Positions 46,866 through 57,655 of a stretch of 64,000 bases of DNA are shown here, piece after piece (position 1 is the stretch's first letter; every line of letters begins with the position of its first letter). The notes below the pieces were generated by a model, which saw nothing but the letters and a program-made list of their open reading frames with translations, did not search any database and had not been told where the DNA came from. The DNA is taken from NCBI GenBank assembly GCA_913055905.1, contig CAJXLB010000002.1:62001-126000 (forward strand), written 5' to 3'. The position numbers and the translations under genes were made by a program. This stretch comes from an uncultured Winogradskyella sp. (GTDB taxonomy: Bacteria; Bacteroidota; Bacteroidia; Flavobacteriales; Flavobacteriaceae).

Positions 46866-48167
46866 TTGCGAACAACCAAAACTTTTCACGTTTCTAATCC
46901 TAAGCAACTAAAAGAGCACCTTTTGGTTTGGGGTCAACAATATGATGAAGTTGTATGGTTAGATTCCAATGAGCACCAGTCTCAATATAAAAACTATGAT
47001 GCTGTCTTGGCTGTTGAGGAGTTTACCGCTATTAGAACCGATTATTTCAATGCTTTTGAAAAAATGCAGGACTATTACAACGCCACAAAAGATTGGATTT
47101 TTGGCTATTTGAGCTACGACCTCAAAAATGCCGTAGAAGATTTACAGTCACAAAATTTTGATGGTTTGGAGTTTCCAGAAATGTATTTTTTTCAGCCCAA
47201 AAAAATCATCACCTTAAGAAATGACGTTCTAGAATTTAGCTATTTAAAACTGGTTGAAGAGGATATCGAAAAGGACTTCAAGGCAATTAGTGCCAAAGTC
47301 CAGTCAGAGGAAACCATAGACATTCATCATGGCGAGCCAATAAAAATAAAGTTACGTATACATAAGGATGAATATATTAGTAAGGTAGAAACTATGTTGG
47401 CACATATTCACCGAGGCGATATTTATGAGGCTAACTTTTGTCAGGAATTCTATGCCGAGGAAGTCAGTTTACGTCCTTTGGAGACCTTTAAAAAACTTAA
47501 TGCCATTTCAAAACCTCCTTTTGCAACCTATTTAAAGTTTGAAGACAAATATTTGTTGTGTGCCTCGCCAGAGCGTTACCTGAAAAAAGCCGGTGACAAA
47601 GTAATTTCCCAACCTATCAAAGGAACGGCTAAACGCTCTCCTTCTAAAGAAGAGGACAAGCACTTAGCGGTAAGTTTAGAATTGGATGAAAAGGAGCGTA
47701 GTGAAAATATTATGATAGTGGATTTGGTCCGCAATGATTTATCCCAAACTGCAACCAAGGGAAGTGTGAAAGTTGAGGAGTTGTGTAAGGTCTATTCCTT
47801 TCTTCAGGTGCATCAAATGATTTCTACGGTAAGCTCTAAAGTTGACAAGGCTACTAATCCTATAAAAATTCTTAAGACCACCTTTCCTATGGGAAGCATG
47901 ACGGGAGCTCCTAAAATATCTGCCATGCAAATTATAGAAACCCTCGAGGAAACCAAGCGCAGCCTATATTCTGGGGCTGTGGGTTATATGACTCCAGAAG
48001 GTGATTTTGACTTTAACGTAGTCATAAGAAGCATACTTTACAACAGCACCAAGTCTTATGTTTCTTATTCGGTGGGCAGTGCCATCACGGCTAAAAGCAA
48101 TCCGATTAAGGAATACGAAGAATGCCTTATTAAGGCCAAAGCTATGCGCGAGGTATTAGAAAACTAG
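46866..48167 (+). CDS. pabB: Aminodeoxychorismate synthase component I (PabB), TTG start
   Basis: PabB makes 4-amino-4-deoxychorismate for folate synthesis, with glutamine amidotransferase PabA. The 433-residue protein has the chorismate-binding core: SYDLKNAVEDL near the N-terminus, LLCASPERYLKKAGD, and PIKGTAKRSPSKEED. The PIKGT motif, with catalytic Lys at about residue 252, distinguishes PabB from TrpE (PIAGT). MIVDLVRNDLSQTA and GSMTGAPKISAMQIIE complete the core. No ATG is available near the N-terminus; TTG 46866 is chosen from the promoter position and homology. PabA and pabC are not adjacent. Confidence 0.88.
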   Translation: MRTTKTFHVSNPKQLKEHLLVWGQQYDEVVWLDSNEHQSQYKNYDAVLAVEEFTAIRTDYFNAFEKMQDYYNATKDWIFGYLSYDLKNAVEDLQSQNFDGLEFPEMYFFQPKKIITLRNDVLEFSYLKLVEEDIEKDFKAISAKVQSEETIDIHHGEPIKIKLRIHKDEYISKVETMLAHIHRGDIYEANFCQEFYAEEVSLRPLETFKKLNAISKPPFATYLKFEDKYLLCASPERYLKKAGDKVISQPIKGTAKRSPSKEEDKHLAVSLELDEKERSENIMIVDLVRNDLSQTATKGSVKVEELCKVYSFLQVHQMISTVSSKVDKATNPIKILKTTFPMGSMTGAPKISAMQIIETLEETKRSLYSGAVGYMTPEGDFDFNVVIRSILYNSTKSYVSYSVGSAITAKSNPIKEYEECLIKAKAMREVLEN

Positions 48168-48188
48168 TTTGAAGTTCCTTCTAGAATA

Positions 48189-48878
48189 TCATTCAACATG
48201 GCTTCTAAAGCTCTTCTTAACTTTCTCAAAAATTAATTCAACTCTAGACGTTTCAATATTCTTGATTTTGGCAATTTCATCAAATTCTAGATTTCCAAAG
48301 ATATAGAGGTCAATAATGTTAGAAATATTAACCGGTAGCCAGCTGTAGAAGCGTCCAAAAACCTTAGGAGATTCCGTTACCGTAAGATCTTCGAGCTCAA
48401 ATGCCTTTAATAAGGACGTTTCCTTGTCTTCATATAGGTATAAATGTGCTGAATTATCTTGCTTGTATGAGATATCGCTTAATTCCGTGTTCAGAATTAG
48501 ATCTAAGTCGGCATCAATGGTGTAGTCTTCGCCTAAACGAGCCAATTCGTCCTGAAGGATGCTGTCTGTACTAATCGTATTTTTATGAAACGCCTCCTTT
48601 TTAAACAATTCATTCATGTAGTTGTCAACTAGTTTAAAGAGTTCTAGTTTTACAGCTAGGCGCTCAGCATCGATGTTAAAACCTTTGTTGTACAATTCTA
48701 TGATACAGTCATCAATAATGCCATTGGAGGAATACATGTTCTTGGGTAAAATACCAGTTGTTTCCGCGATATAGATGCGATGCTTTACATAAGGATGTAA
48801 ATGTTGCACTACTGAAAGCACTTTTTTGTCAAATGCAGTTTGTGCAGATTTCGAAGAGATTTCTTTTAGTGAGCTCAT
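48189..48878 (-). CDS. Unassigned protein with C-terminal sigma-70 region 4-like HTH
   Basis: A 229-residue soluble protein (start ATG 48878; the frame extends to a TTG at 48938). The C-terminal 50 residues, ISNIIDLYIFGNLEFDEIAK followed by KNIETSRVELIFEKVKKSFR, resemble region 4 of a sigma factor (DIA-helix-turn-recognition helix). The N-terminal part (VVQHLHPYVKHRIYIAETTG and a helical middle) has no recognised sigma-2 motifs. It might be a degenerate sigma factor or an anti-sigma partner. Function is not proven. It converges on pabB and diverges from tilS. Confidence 0.55.
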   Translation of the reverse strand: MSSLKEISSKSAQTAFDKKVLSVVQHLHPYVKHRIYIAETTGILPKNMYSSNGIIDDCIIELYNKGFNIDAERLAVKLELFKLVDNYMNELFKKEAFHKNTISTDSILQDELARLGEDYTIDADLDLILNTELSDISYKQDNSAHLYLYEDKETSLLKAFELEDLTVTESPKVFGRFYSWLPVNISNIIDLYIFGNLEFDEIAKIKNIETSRVELIFEKVKKSFRSHVE

Positions 48879-48998
48879 AACCCTGTCTTTTAATGTTCCA
48901 TTAAAGCTATTAATAACAATTTGTTTTTTATATGACAATTGTCATTTTTAGGCTACTTGGGAATGGTCATCTCAGTACCAATATTGTATCTTTATAGC

Positions 48999-50315
48999 AT
49001 GCAAAAAGCATTTGAAGAATTTATTGATCAGCATTTGCCATTCATTAAGGGCAAAAAGCTGTTGCTTGCTATTTCGGGAGGCTTAGATAGTGTGGTTCTG
49101 GCATGGTTATGTCACGGGTTGAATCTAGAGTTTAGCCTCGCCCATTGTAATTTTAATCTCAGAGGGGAAGAAAGCGGTGATGATGAAGCATTTGTTATGG
49201 AGCTGGCCGAGAATTTAGACCTAGAGGTATTTGTGCAGAATTTCGACACAGTGGAGTATGCAAACCAAAATAGAAGGTCTATACAAATGGCAGCACGAGA
49301 ATTGCGATACACCTGGCTTAAGGAGTTGGCAGCGCAACTGAAATTTGATTATATCATTACAGCCCACCATGCCGATGATAACCTCGAGACCTTTTTAATT
49401 AATTTTTTACGTGGCACAGGTTTAAATGGTCTTACGGGAATCCCTCTTATGAATGACAACATCGTGAGGCCTTTATTGCCGTTTGCCAGAGAGGATATTT
49501 TGAGTTTTGCCAAATCTCAAAACATCCCTTGGCGCGAAGACAGCAGTAATTCTACCCGAAAATACTTAAGGAATAAATTACGACATGATGTCATCCCAAT
49601 TCTTAAGGAAATCAATCCGCAATTATTAGACTGTTTCCATGATACATTGGACAACCTTAAAGATACTGCAGATATTGTTGAAGAAAGCCTTAATGCTGTA
49701 GCTAAACGAGCCATTGTTTCCATAGACGAAGGTGGAGTCACCTATAAAATATCCGAATTTAAAAAGGTGAATAATCCAAAGGCCTATTTATTCGAAATGT
49801 TTAAGAATTTTGGTTTTGCAGAATGGAATGACGTTTTAAACCTATTAGATGCCGAAACGGGTAAATATGTGATTTCGGAAACTCATAAGCTATTAAAACA
49901 CAGAGAATTTTTGATTCTCTCGGAGTTAGAGACCTCAATACCAAAAATAGAATTGCAAACATTGGACATAACTGAAGGCAAAATTGCAACAGCCATTGGC
50001 ACTATTACTTTTGAAAAAGTACAAGAAAAAAAGAACAATACCTCTAAAGTAATTTATGTAGATGCTAATAAACTTCAAGACCCTGTGACCATAAGGCTGT
50101 GGAGGAACGGCGATATATTTTACCCTTTGGGACTCCAAGGCAAAAAGAAGGTGAGCAAATATCTTAAAGATGAAAAGTTGTTACCTGCTGAAAAAGAGAA
50201 TACCTTTGTTTTAACTGCTAATAATGAAATTATCTGGGTCGTTGGTAGGCGTGCAGATGACCGATTTAAGGTTACTGATAAGACCGAATCCATCTTAAAA
50301 ATTTCAATACTTTGA
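48999..50315 (+). CDS. tilS: tRNA(Ile)-lysidine synthetase TilS
   Basis: TilS attaches lysine to C34 of tRNA-Ile2 so that it reads AUA codons; it is essential. The 438-residue protein has the PP-loop motif SGGLDS (26-31), [29 protein letters not shown], and the C-terminal TilS domains ([20 protein letters not shown]). ATG 48999 is the family start; the upstream extension is non-homologous. A TATCTTTA box (48987-48994) ends just before the ATG. The stop overlaps the start of the adenine deaminase gene. Confidence 0.95.
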   Translation: MQKAFEEFIDQHLPFIKGKKLLLAISGGLDSVVLAWLCHGLNLEFSLAHCNFNLRGEESGDDEAFVMELAENLDLEVFVQNFDTVEYANQNRRSIQMAARELRYTWLKELAAQLKFDYIITAHHADDNLETFLINFLRGTGLNGLTGIPLMNDNIVRPLLPFAREDILSFAKSQNIPWREDSSNSTRKYLRNKLRHDVIPILKEINPQLLDCFHDTLDNLKDTADIVEESLNAVAKRAIVSIDEGGVTYKISEFKKVNNPKAYLFEMFKNFGFAEWNDVLNLLDAETGKYVISETHKLLKHREFLILSELETSIPKIELQTLDITEGKIATAIGTITFEKVQEKKNNTSKVIYVDANKLQDPVTIRLWRNGDIFYPLGLQGKKKVSKYLKDEKLLPAEKENTFVLTANNEIIWVVGRRADDRFKVTDKTESILKISIL

Positions 50316-51934
50316 TTTTAAAAGGTAATATCGTTGATATCTTCAACAGACGAATATTTAAAGGAGAAATAACCATTAAAAATGGTACAATAACCAAAAT
50401 CCAAGAAAAGGGATGTTTAGAAGACCAATATATTCTTCCAGGGTTTGTAGATGCTCATATACATATTGAAAGTTCAATGTTGGTGCCGTCTGAGTTTGCG
50501 AGAATAGCTGTTGCTCATGGCACAGTAGCAACGGTTTCCGATCCTCATGAAATAGCGAATGTCCTTGGTGTTAAAGGCGTGGAATTTATGATTGAAAACG
50601 GTAAGGAAACACCGTTCAAGTTTAATTTTGGAGCACCTTCCTGTGTACCAGCAACAACTTTTGAGTCGGCAGGTGCTGCTATAGATGCTAACGGCATAAA
50701 ATCCTTAATGGCCAAAGATGAGATTAAGTATTTAGCAGAATTCATGAATTATCCTGGTGTTATCCATAATGATGCGGAAGCTCTAAAGAAAATAGCTTGG
50801 GCCAAGCATTTCAACAAACCTATTGATGGTCATGCTCCTGGCCTGAGGGGAGACAGTTTGTCTAAATATATCGCTGCGGGTATTTCAACAGACCATGAGT
50901 GTTTTACCTATGGAGAAGGCCTTGAGAAGCTTACAAAAGGCATGAAGATTCTAATACGAGAGGGAAGTGCCGCTAAAAATTTTGAGGCGCTCATTTCGCT
51001 TTTGCCAGAACATTTTGAGCATATGATGTTCTGCAGTGATGACAAACATCCAGATGACCTGCTCGTAGGGCATATCAACGATTTATGCGCTCGTGCTGTG
51101 GCAAAAGGCATCGATGTTTTTAAAGTCCTTCAGGCTGCTTGTGTAAACCCTGTTACCCACTATAATTTAGAGGTTGGCTTGCTCAGGGAAGGAGATATTG
51201 CCGATTGTATTGTGATTGAAGACTTAAGGCAGTTTAGAATTAAAAAGACTATCATTGAAGGTCAGGTTGTGTTTGAAAATGGAATGCGTAAAATTGAACC
51301 TGTTGCATTCAAAAATCTAAATAATTTTAATACACAACCAAAGAAAGTTGAAGACTTCAGGCTAAACTCAAAAGCAAAAACCATTCGGGTTATTGAGTGC
51401 TGCGACGGAGAACTTATTACAAAAGAATTAGTTGAACCTGCTACCATAAGCAATCATAACTTAGTGTCAAATACCAACACTGATGTTTTAAAAATGGCTG
51501 TGGTCAATCGTTATAAAAACGCAGCACCAGCAATAGCCTTTATCAAAAATTTCAACCTTAAGGAAGGCGCCATCGCCTCTTCTGTAGGGCACGACTCCCA
51601 CAATATTATTGCTGTTGGCGTTTCGGATGAAGCCATCTGTAAAGCCGTTAACCTTATCATTGAACAAAAAGGTGGCATATGTGCTATTTCAGATTCAGGT
51701 TCTAAAATTCTGCCTTTACCCGTTGCGGGAATAATGAGTGACCAAGATGCCTCGTCAGTAGGACAACAATATGCAGCCTTGGATACAATGGCCAAAGAAA
51801 TGGGCAGTACTCTTACAGCACCGTTTATGAGTTTGTCTTTTATGGCATTGCTAGTGATACCTTCTCTCAAACTAAGTGATAAAGGCCTTTTTAATGGCAA
51901 TGATTTTTCGTTTACTGATCTAAAGGTAAATTAG
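50312..51934 (+). CDS. ade: Adenine deaminase (TTG start, overlapping tilS)
   Basis: Adenine deaminase converts adenine to hypoxanthine in purine salvage. The 540-residue amidohydrolase shows [19 protein letters not shown] (metal histidines), [29 protein letters not shown], the [12 protein letters not shown] segment, and the second domain with [11 protein letters not shown] and [14 protein letters not shown]. The TTG at 50312 overlaps the tilS stop as TTGA, and no ATG precedes the first strand ([12 protein letters not shown]), so TTG initiation by translational coupling is likely. Confidence 0.92.
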   Translation: MILKGNIVDIFNRRIFKGEITIKNGTITKIQEKGCLEDQYILPGFVDAHIHIESSMLVPSEFARIAVAHGTVATVSDPHEIANVLGVKGVEFMIENGKETPFKFNFGAPSCVPATTFESAGAAIDANGIKSLMAKDEIKYLAEFMNYPGVIHNDAEALKKIAWAKHFNKPIDGHAPGLRGDSLSKYIAAGISTDHECFTYGEGLEKLTKGMKILIREGSAAKNFEALISLLPEHFEHMMFCSDDKHPDDLLVGHINDLCARAVAKGIDVFKVLQAACVNPVTHYNLEVGLLREGDIADCIVIEDLRQFRIKKTIIEGQVVFENGMRKIEPVAFKNLNNFNTQPKKVEDFRLNSKAKTIRVIECCDGELITKELVEPATISNHNLVSNTNTDVLKMAVVNRYKNAAPAIAFIKNFNLKEGAIASSVGHDSHNIIAVGVSDEAICKAVNLIIEQKGGICAISDSGSKILPLPVAGIMSDQDASSVGQQYAALDTMAKEMGSTLTAPFMSLSFMALLVIPSLKLSDKGLFNGNDFSFTDLKVN

Positions 51935-51964
51935 AGTGGTGCTTGTAGATGCTTAAACTAAAGG

Positions 51965-52012
51965 ATAACATAAAGTGTTCATGGTAATTACCTCTAGATT
52001 TATGTTATTTTT
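51965..52012 (+). terminator. Terminator-like hairpin after ade
   Basis: ATAACATAAA (51965-51974) pairs with TTTATGTTAT (51999-52008) around 24 nt that include the palindrome GGTAATTACC (51983-51992), and is followed by four T. The stem is AT-rich, so efficiency is uncertain. Confidence 0.5.
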
Positions 52013-52032
52013 ATGGCTTAAACCATTAAGTA

Positions 52033-52989
52033 TTGCCAATTATAGAATCTCAATATAAACCACCTTTTTGGGCAAAGAAAAGTTTTGTCTCAACTGTTTT
52101 TTCTGGCTTGGCTAGACAGGTGAAAGGTGTAAATCAATATAGGGAGCGCCTAGAATTAAGGGATGGTGATTTTTTGGATTTAGATTGGAGCGAGGGTAAT
52201 TCACAAGTTCAAAAAGTTATAATTCTACTTCATGGCTTGGAAGGTAACGCACAACGCCCTTATATAACTGGGTCAGCAAAGTATTTTAATCAAAATGGTA
52301 TCGATGCTTGTGCGGTAAATTTTAGGGGCTGCAGTGGTGAGCCCAATCGGTTGTATAGAAGTTACCATTCTGGTGCTACTGAAGATTTAGAAGCTGTTGT
52401 CAATCACATATTAGCTCAAGATCGTTATAAGGAGATTTATATCAAGGGTATCAGTCTTGGTGCCAATATGGCGTTGAAGTATGTTGGTGAACGCTCTGAT
52501 TTACCTAAAGAGTTAAAAGGTGTAGTAGCCGTTTCCACGCCATGTGACTTAAAGGGCTCTTGTGATGAGCTTCTAAGTTTAAAGAACAAGCACTATGCAA
52601 TTCGATTTTTAGATCATTTAAAGAAGAAACTAAAACCTAAATTGGTGCAATTTCCGGAAAAGATAACCCTCGAGGACTATGAGGCCATAAAAAGTTTAAT
52701 CGATTTTGATCATATTTATACCGCTAAGGCTCACGGTTTTAAAGATGCGTTTGATTATTATCACAAGGCGAGCTGTTTACAGTTTTTACCAAATGTAAAG
52801 GTGCCATCATTAATCATAAACGCATTAAACGATTCGTTTTTATCACATGGATGCTATCCTGTAAAAGAGGCAAAACACAATAATAATCTTTATTTAGAAA
52901 TGCCTAAATACGGCGGTCATGTCGGCTTTATTGATAAGGGCAACGTTTATTATAACGAAAGAAGAGCCCTGGAATTTTTGAATAAATAG
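52033..52989 (+). CDS. YheT-type alpha/beta hydrolase (TTG start)
   Basis: A 318-residue alpha/beta hydrolase: VIILLHGLEGNAQRPYI (oxyanion), VNFRGCSGEPNR, nucleophile Ser in IKGISLGANMAL, and acid/base residues with a final GGHVGFID. This is the YheT/EMB8 group, proposed esterases of unknown substrate. The start must be TTG (52033, PIIESQYKPPFWAKK), because no ATG lies upstream of the conserved segment. It is followed by yifB after 30 nt, suggesting co-transcription. Confidence 0.88.
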   Translation: MPIIESQYKPPFWAKKSFVSTVFSGLARQVKGVNQYRERLELRDGDFLDLDWSEGNSQVQKVIILLHGLEGNAQRPYITGSAKYFNQNGIDACAVNFRGCSGEPNRLYRSYHSGATEDLEAVVNHILAQDRYKEIYIKGISLGANMALKYVGERSDLPKELKGVVAVSTPCDLKGSCDELLSLKNKHYAIRFLDHLKKKLKPKLVQFPEKITLEDYEAIKSLIDFDHIYTAKAHGFKDAFDYYHKASCLQFLPNVKVPSLIINALNDSFLSHGCYPVKEAKHNNNLYLEMPKYGGHVGFIDKGNVYYNERRALEFLNK

Positions 52990-53019
52990 AAATTTGTAGA
53001 TTTAGATAAATAAAAAGCT

Positions 53020-54558
53020 ATGCTCAAAAAGGTTTACGGTAGTGCTGTTTTTGGTGTAGAGGCCACAACCATAACGGTTGAGGTCAATGTAGATAAGGGC
53101 ATTGGTTACCACCTTGTCGGTCTTCCCGATAATGCCATAAAGGAAAGTAATTACAGAATAGCCGCTGCGCTTCAAAATAATGGTTACCGTATTCCTGGTA
53201 AAAAAATTACCATAAATATGGCGCCTGCCGATCTAAGAAAGGAAGGGTCGGCTTATGACTTAACATTGGCCATTGGTATATTATCGGCATCTAACCAGAT
53301 TAAAGCAGAAAATTTAGACGACTATCTCATTATGGGCGAACTGTCTTTAGACGGCAGTCTGCAGCCTATAAAAGGAGCGCTTCCTATAGCGATTAAGGCT
53401 AGGGAAGAAGGTTTTAAGGGGTTTATTCTACCAAAACAAAACGCCCAAGAAGCTGCCATAGTCAATGATTTGAAGGTTTATGGCGTTGACAACATAAAAC
53501 AAGTTATTAAACACTTTGATGAAGGAGAACTCATAGATGAGGTTATTATTAATACGAGAGAAGAATTCTACAAGAATTTAGATTTTCCAGAGTTTGATTT
53601 TGCTGATGTCAAAGGGCAAGAAAGTATTAAGCGATGTATGGAAATCGCAGCAGCAGGTGGACACAACATCATCTTAATTGGTCCTCCAGGTTCTGGTAAA
53701 ACCATGTTGGCTAAACGACTGCCAAGTATTTTGCCGCCTATGACCCTTCATGAAGCCTTGGAGACAACTAAGATTCATTCTGTTGTAGGTAGAGTTAAGG
53801 AAGATACTGGTCTTATGGCGCAACGTCCCTTCAGAAGTCCACACCATACCATTAGCGATGTAGCCTTAGTCGGAGGCGGTGCTTATCCACAACCAGGCGA
53901 GATATCCTTATCGCACAATGGTGTTTTGTTTTTGGATGAATTGCCAGAATTTAAGCGAAGTGTCTTAGAGGTTATGCGTCAACCGTTGGAAGATAGAGAG
54001 GTTACGATTTCCAGAGCGAAATTTACAGTAACTTATCCTTCATCATTTATGCTAGTGGCCAGCATGAATCCCAGTCCAGGAGGGTATTTTAATGATCCTG
54101 ATGCTCCAGTAACTTCTTCTCCTGCTGAGATGCAACGCTATTTAAGCAAAATCTCTGGTCCTTTATTAGATCGTATCGACATCCATATAGAGGTTACACC
54201 TGTTCCTTTTGAAAAGCTCTCGGACGATAGGAGAGGTGAAACTTCCGTGGCTATTAGAAAACGTGTTACCGCAGCAAGGGATATTCAAACAAAACGCTTT
54301 GAAGATTTGGAAAATGTACATTACAACGCCCAAATGAACACTAAGCAGATAAGACAATATTGTAAGTTGGACGATGCATCGCTACAGCTTTTAAAATCTG
54401 CAATGGAGCGCTTAAATTTATCGGCTAGAGCTTATGATCGCATTCTAAAGGTGGCCAGAACCATTGCCGATTTAGACCATTCTGAAACAGTAAAGGGCAA
54501 CCATATCAGTGAAGCTATACAATACCGCAGCTTAGATAGAGAAGGCTGGTTGGGATAA
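53020..54558 (+). CDS. YifB-family Mg-chelatase-like AAA ATPase (ComM-like)
   Basis: A 512-residue ATPase with an N-terminal Lon-protease-like (ChlI) domain ([20 protein letters not shown]), Walker [13 protein letters not shown], Walker [14 protein letters not shown], and a C-terminal Mg-chelatase helical region. The family includes ComM, a branch-migration helicase in natural transformation, so a role in DNA recombination is likely; it lacks the porphyrin-chelatase context. It is probably co-transcribed with the YheT-type gene. Confidence 0.9.
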   Translation: MLKKVYGSAVFGVEATTITVEVNVDKGIGYHLVGLPDNAIKESNYRIAAALQNNGYRIPGKKITINMAPADLRKEGSAYDLTLAIGILSASNQIKAENLDDYLIMGELSLDGSLQPIKGALPIAIKAREEGFKGFILPKQNAQEAAIVNDLKVYGVDNIKQVIKHFDEGELIDEVIINTREEFYKNLDFPEFDFADVKGQESIKRCMEIAAAGGHNIILIGPPGSGKTMLAKRLPSILPPMTLHEALETTKIHSVVGRVKEDTGLMAQRPFRSPHHTISDVALVGGGAYPQPGEISLSHNGVLFLDELPEFKRSVLEVMRQPLEDREVTISRAKFTVTYPSSFMLVASMNPSPGGYFNDPDAPVTSSPAEMQRYLSKISGPLLDRIDIHIEVTPVPFEKLSDDRRGETSVAIRKRVTAARDIQTKRFEDLENVHYNAQMNTKQIRQYCKLDDASLQLLKSAMERLNLSARAYDRILKVARTIADLDHSETVKGNHISEAIQYRSLDREGWLG

Positions 54559-54566
54559 GCAACTTT

Positions 54567-55583
54567 TTAATTGAAACTCCACCCAATACCTGTTGAGAAA
54601 ATATAATCAAAATCACTACCTGTAGCTGCGGCTTGATTATCATAATTGAATTGTAGAGCGGTTTTTAAATAGAAATCATAAGGTAGGTCCCATTTAGCAT
54701 TTAACGCATAGTCTACTCGCCAACGGCCGCCCTCGCTGATGCTTCTAAAAACATTAAGGTTAGTATTGAAATCGAAATTTCTTACGTCGAAAAGGTCTAG
54801 TCGCGTACCGATGAAGAGCTCTGTAGATTCCCTATCTGGCGTTGCATCTGAAAAACTTTCAAGATTTAAATTCACACCACTGTAAAGTCCCCACTGTAAT
54901 TTATTATTCAATGCCAAGAACCTTCCGGCACCAGCTCTAATGCCATAACGCGCATTTAATTGCTGCTCTGTATTTGATAAATAGCTAATATTTCCTAATA
55001 GATACCAACTTCTCGATAGCATTCTCTGTACTTCGGCATTTATTTCTGTTCGTTTAATGTTTTCGGTATTGTCCTGTCTTGAATCCAAGGAATTCACCTT
55101 AAACCACGATATCCACTCAGGGCCTCGGTATGATAGCCCACCTCCTAAAATGTATTGTTGGGTATTGTTAGCCCGTGTCAAATTATAACTAAAGTCTATA
55201 TTACCACTAAACCGACGCCAAAACCTGTCGTACAGCTGGTCTAGAATGGCGAGCTCGTTTAAGTCATAAGTTTTTTGGAAACCATCTTCAGAAGTAAAGG
55301 TAAATGTGTTTGGGCTATTTGATTTTACGTAGCCTGTAAGACGGGTTCCGCCATTGAGTACAATAAAACATTTTCGTTGGATTGAAATAGTTTTGACTTG
55401 TTTAAAATCAATAGCAAAATCACTATCGCTAAAGGGTGTTTCCATAGTCAATACGCCAGCTCTAAGCTTTTTTATTTCGCCATAAAGTAGGTTTCCTGTT
55501 TTAACCGTTATGGTATCGTTTTGGCTAGTCAATAGCGAAGAAAAGAGACTTAAAAAAAGATATGGAAAGTAATAAAACTTCAT
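54567..55583 (-). CDS. DUF481 outer-membrane protein
   Basis: A 338-residue secreted protein with signal peptide 1-20 (YLFLSLFSSLLTSQ). Residues about 25-110 contain an SH3/Ig-like repeat (TGNLLYGEIKKLRAGVLTME, GGTRLTGYVKSNSPNTF). The remainder is a DUF481 beta barrel with alternating strands (RFSGNIDFSYNLTRANNTQQ, ... ending IFSTGIGWSFN). Predicted outer-membrane barrel, similar to YdiY proteins. ATG 55583 was chosen because the 19-residue extension upstream is not a signal. Function unknown. Confidence 0.82.
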   Translation of the reverse strand: MKFYYFPYLFLSLFSSLLTSQNDTITVKTGNLLYGEIKKLRAGVLTMETPFSDSDFAIDFKQVKTISIQRKCFIVLNGGTRLTGYVKSNSPNTFTFTSEDGFQKTYDLNELAILDQLYDRFWRRFSGNIDFSYNLTRANNTQQYILGGGLSYRGPEWISWFKVNSLDSRQDNTENIKRTEINAEVQRMLSRSWYLLGNISYLSNTEQQLNARYGIRAGAGRFLALNNKLQWGLYSGVNLNLESFSDATPDRESTELFIGTRLDLFDVRNFDFNTNLNVFRSISEGGRWRVDYALNAKWDLPYDFYLKTALQFNYDNQAAATGSDFDYIFSTGIGWSFN

Positions 55584-55686
55584 TGGGTGGTGGGTCGGTT
55601 TGTTCAAAAATGATAAAAAAGGCTCAAAACACCAAAGCAAGGCTATACGGTTTTAATTATCTATTTTAGAGCTATTATTGTTGCTA

Positions 55687-56901
55687 ATGTTTAAATTCCT
55701 TAATAACATGGGTCCAGGTCCTTTAATTGCCGCGGCATTTATTGGTCCAGGAACCGTAACCATGTGTACCCTTGCAGGTGTTGAGTTTGGCTACGCTTTA
55801 CTTTGGGTCATTGGGCTATCGGTATTTGCTACCATTTTACTGCAAGAGATGTCGGCGCGTTTAGGCGTGATATCGCAAAAAGGATTGGCCCAAGTTATTC
55901 GAACAGAAATTCAGCATCCTATTTTTAAGATTTTGGCAATTCTCCTCCTTATTTCTTCTATCCTTATAGGAAATGCGGCTTATGAAGCTGGCAATATTAG
56001 TGGTGCAGGCCTGGGTGTTGAAACCCTATTCGGTTCCATGGAATTTACCCTATTTCAGCACAACTTTAATTTTTCGGCTTTTGTTGTTGGCACTATGGCT
56101 TTTATAGCCTTATACCTTGGTAATTATAAGGTTATTGAGCGATTTTTAATTGGTCTTGTGGTGCTTATGAGTATAGCGTTTTTGTCCACTGCCATTATAA
56201 CGAAACCGGATTGGTCCCAAATTCTAGCAGGACTTTTAAAGCCTGCTCCAAGAAGAGACAACATATTGACTATTCTTGGTCTGGTAGGAACTACAATTGT
56301 TCCTTATAATTTGTTTTTACACGCCTCTTTGGCAAAGACTAAATGGAAGAAGAAACAACAACTAAAATATGCCCAGCGAGATACGGTTATAGCTATAGTT
56401 TTAGGAGGTCTTATAAGCATGTCCATCATAATAGCCGCAGCTGCAATTCCCATTAATGATATCTCCAGTGCTTCTGATTTGGCGTTGGGACTAGAACCTT
56501 TATTTGGAGAATACGCAAAGTTCCTCTTGGCCACAGGATTATTTGCCGCTGGAATAACTAGCGCTATTACAGCACCCTTAGCTGCGGCCTATGTAACCTG
56601 CGGTTGTTTAGGTTGGTCAACAGAACTTAAATCAAAGCCATTCAGAGCTATATGGATGTTGGTGTTAGGTATTGGAGTTTTATTTTCCGTAATGGACTTT
56701 AAACCAATAACAGTCATAAAGTTTGCGCAAATTGCAAATGGACTTTTATTGCCCATAATAGTCTTACTTTTATTTTGGATTATGAATAATTCAAAAATCC
56801 TCGGGACTTATGTAAATTCCAAAATTCAGAATATAGCACTTTTCTTTATTGTAGTGCTTGCAATCTCCTTGGGATTAAAAGGGATTTTTAGTGCCTTATA
56901 A
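55687..56901 (+). CDS. Divergent NRAMP-family transporter linked to 5-oxoprolinase
   Basis: A 404-residue, 11-helix protein of the NRAMP fold, but without the metal-binding signatures: TM1 has GPGT (20-23, in AAAFIGPGTVTMCTLAG) in place of DPGN, and TM6 has VPY (TTIVPYNLFLHASLAKTK) in place of MPH. These are the residues that bind Mn/Fe in canonical members, so it probably carries another substrate. It lies 9 nt upstream of pxpA in an operon. A similar gene, ycsG, sits by the pxp genes in Bacillus. An organic substrate, such as 5-oxoproline or an amino acid, is a reasonable guess. Confidence 0.8.
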   Translation: MFKFLNNMGPGPLIAAAFIGPGTVTMCTLAGVEFGYALLWVIGLSVFATILLQEMSARLGVISQKGLAQVIRTEIQHPIFKILAILLLISSILIGNAAYEAGNISGAGLGVETLFGSMEFTLFQHNFNFSAFVVGTMAFIALYLGNYKVIERFLIGLVVLMSIAFLSTAIITKPDWSQILAGLLKPAPRRDNILTILGLVGTTIVPYNLFLHASLAKTKWKKKQQLKYAQRDTVIAIVLGGLISMSIIIAAAAIPINDISSASDLALGLEPLFGEYAKFLLATGLFAAGITSAITAPLAAAYVTCGCLGWSTELKSKPFRAIWMLVLGIGVLFSVMDFKPITVIKFAQIANGLLLPIIVLLLFWIMNNSKILGTYVNSKIQNIALFFIVVLAISLGLKGIFSAL

Positions 56902-56910
56902 AACTTGTAA

Positions 56911-57651
56911 ATGCTAAATAAAAAGATAGACATAAATGCAGATGTAGGTGAAGGGTTAGATAATGAAACTGCCATTATGCCTTATTTAAGTTCCTGTAAT
57001 ATTTCTTGTGGCGCACATGCAGGAAATGAAGTTGCAATAGCTAAAACGATGGCATTGGCTGTAAAAAATAAGGTTAAAATAGGTGCACATCCTTCTTATC
57101 CGGACAAAAAGAATTTTGGCAGAAAGCCAATGGCCTTAAGTCATAAGGAATTATTGGATAGTCTATTAAGGCAATTAACCTTTTTTAAAAGGCTTTTAAA
57201 AATCCATAAAGTTCACCTCCACCATATTAAGCCACATGGAGCGCTCTATAATTTAGCGGCTATAGATAGAGGAGTAGCACAAGTTGTCATTGAGCTAATG
57301 AAAAACCAAAGTAAATCCGTGAAACTTTATGTGCCATATGGTTCAGTTATCGCAGATCTTGCATTAATTGAAGGCGTAGACATAGTATATGAGGCCTTCG
57401 CAGATAGAAATTACAACTCGGATTTAACACTAGTGCCACGACGAGAGATAAAAGCAATAATTACGGACCCTAAAGAAGTGCTAAATCATTGCCTATCGAT
57501 TTTTGAAAATGAAAGCGTAAAATGTTTAGATGGGTCTACAGCAACTATCAAAGCATCAACTTTCTGTGTTCATGGTGATAACGAAAATGTTCTAACTATT
57601 TTGAAATACCTCACTACTAACCTTGCAAAAAAGGGTATAGAAATTTTATAG
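56911..57651 (+). CDS. pxpA: 5-oxoprolinase subunit PxpA
   Basis: A 246-residue LamB/YcsF-family protein: KIDINADVGEGLDNETAIMP, NISCGAHAGNEVAI, GAHPSYPDKKNFGRK and KPHGALYNLAA match the deacetylase-like barrel. With PxpB and PxpC it forms the ATP-dependent 5-oxoprolinase, which opens 5-oxoproline to glutamate. This removes the damage product formed from glutamine or glutamate. The four genes NRAMP-pxpA-pxpB-pxpC are spaced 0-9 nt, a clear operon. Confidence 0.95.
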   Translation: MLNKKIDINADVGEGLDNETAIMPYLSSCNISCGAHAGNEVAIAKTMALAVKNKVKIGAHPSYPDKKNFGRKPMALSHKELLDSLLRQLTFFKRLLKIHKVHLHHIKPHGALYNLAAIDRGVAQVVIELMKNQSKSVKLYVPYGSVIADLALIEGVDIVYEAFADRNYNSDLTLVPRREIKAIITDPKEVLNHCLSIFENESVKCLDGSTATIKASTFCVHGDNENVLTILKYLTTNLAKKGIEIL

Positions 57652-57655
57652 ACGA

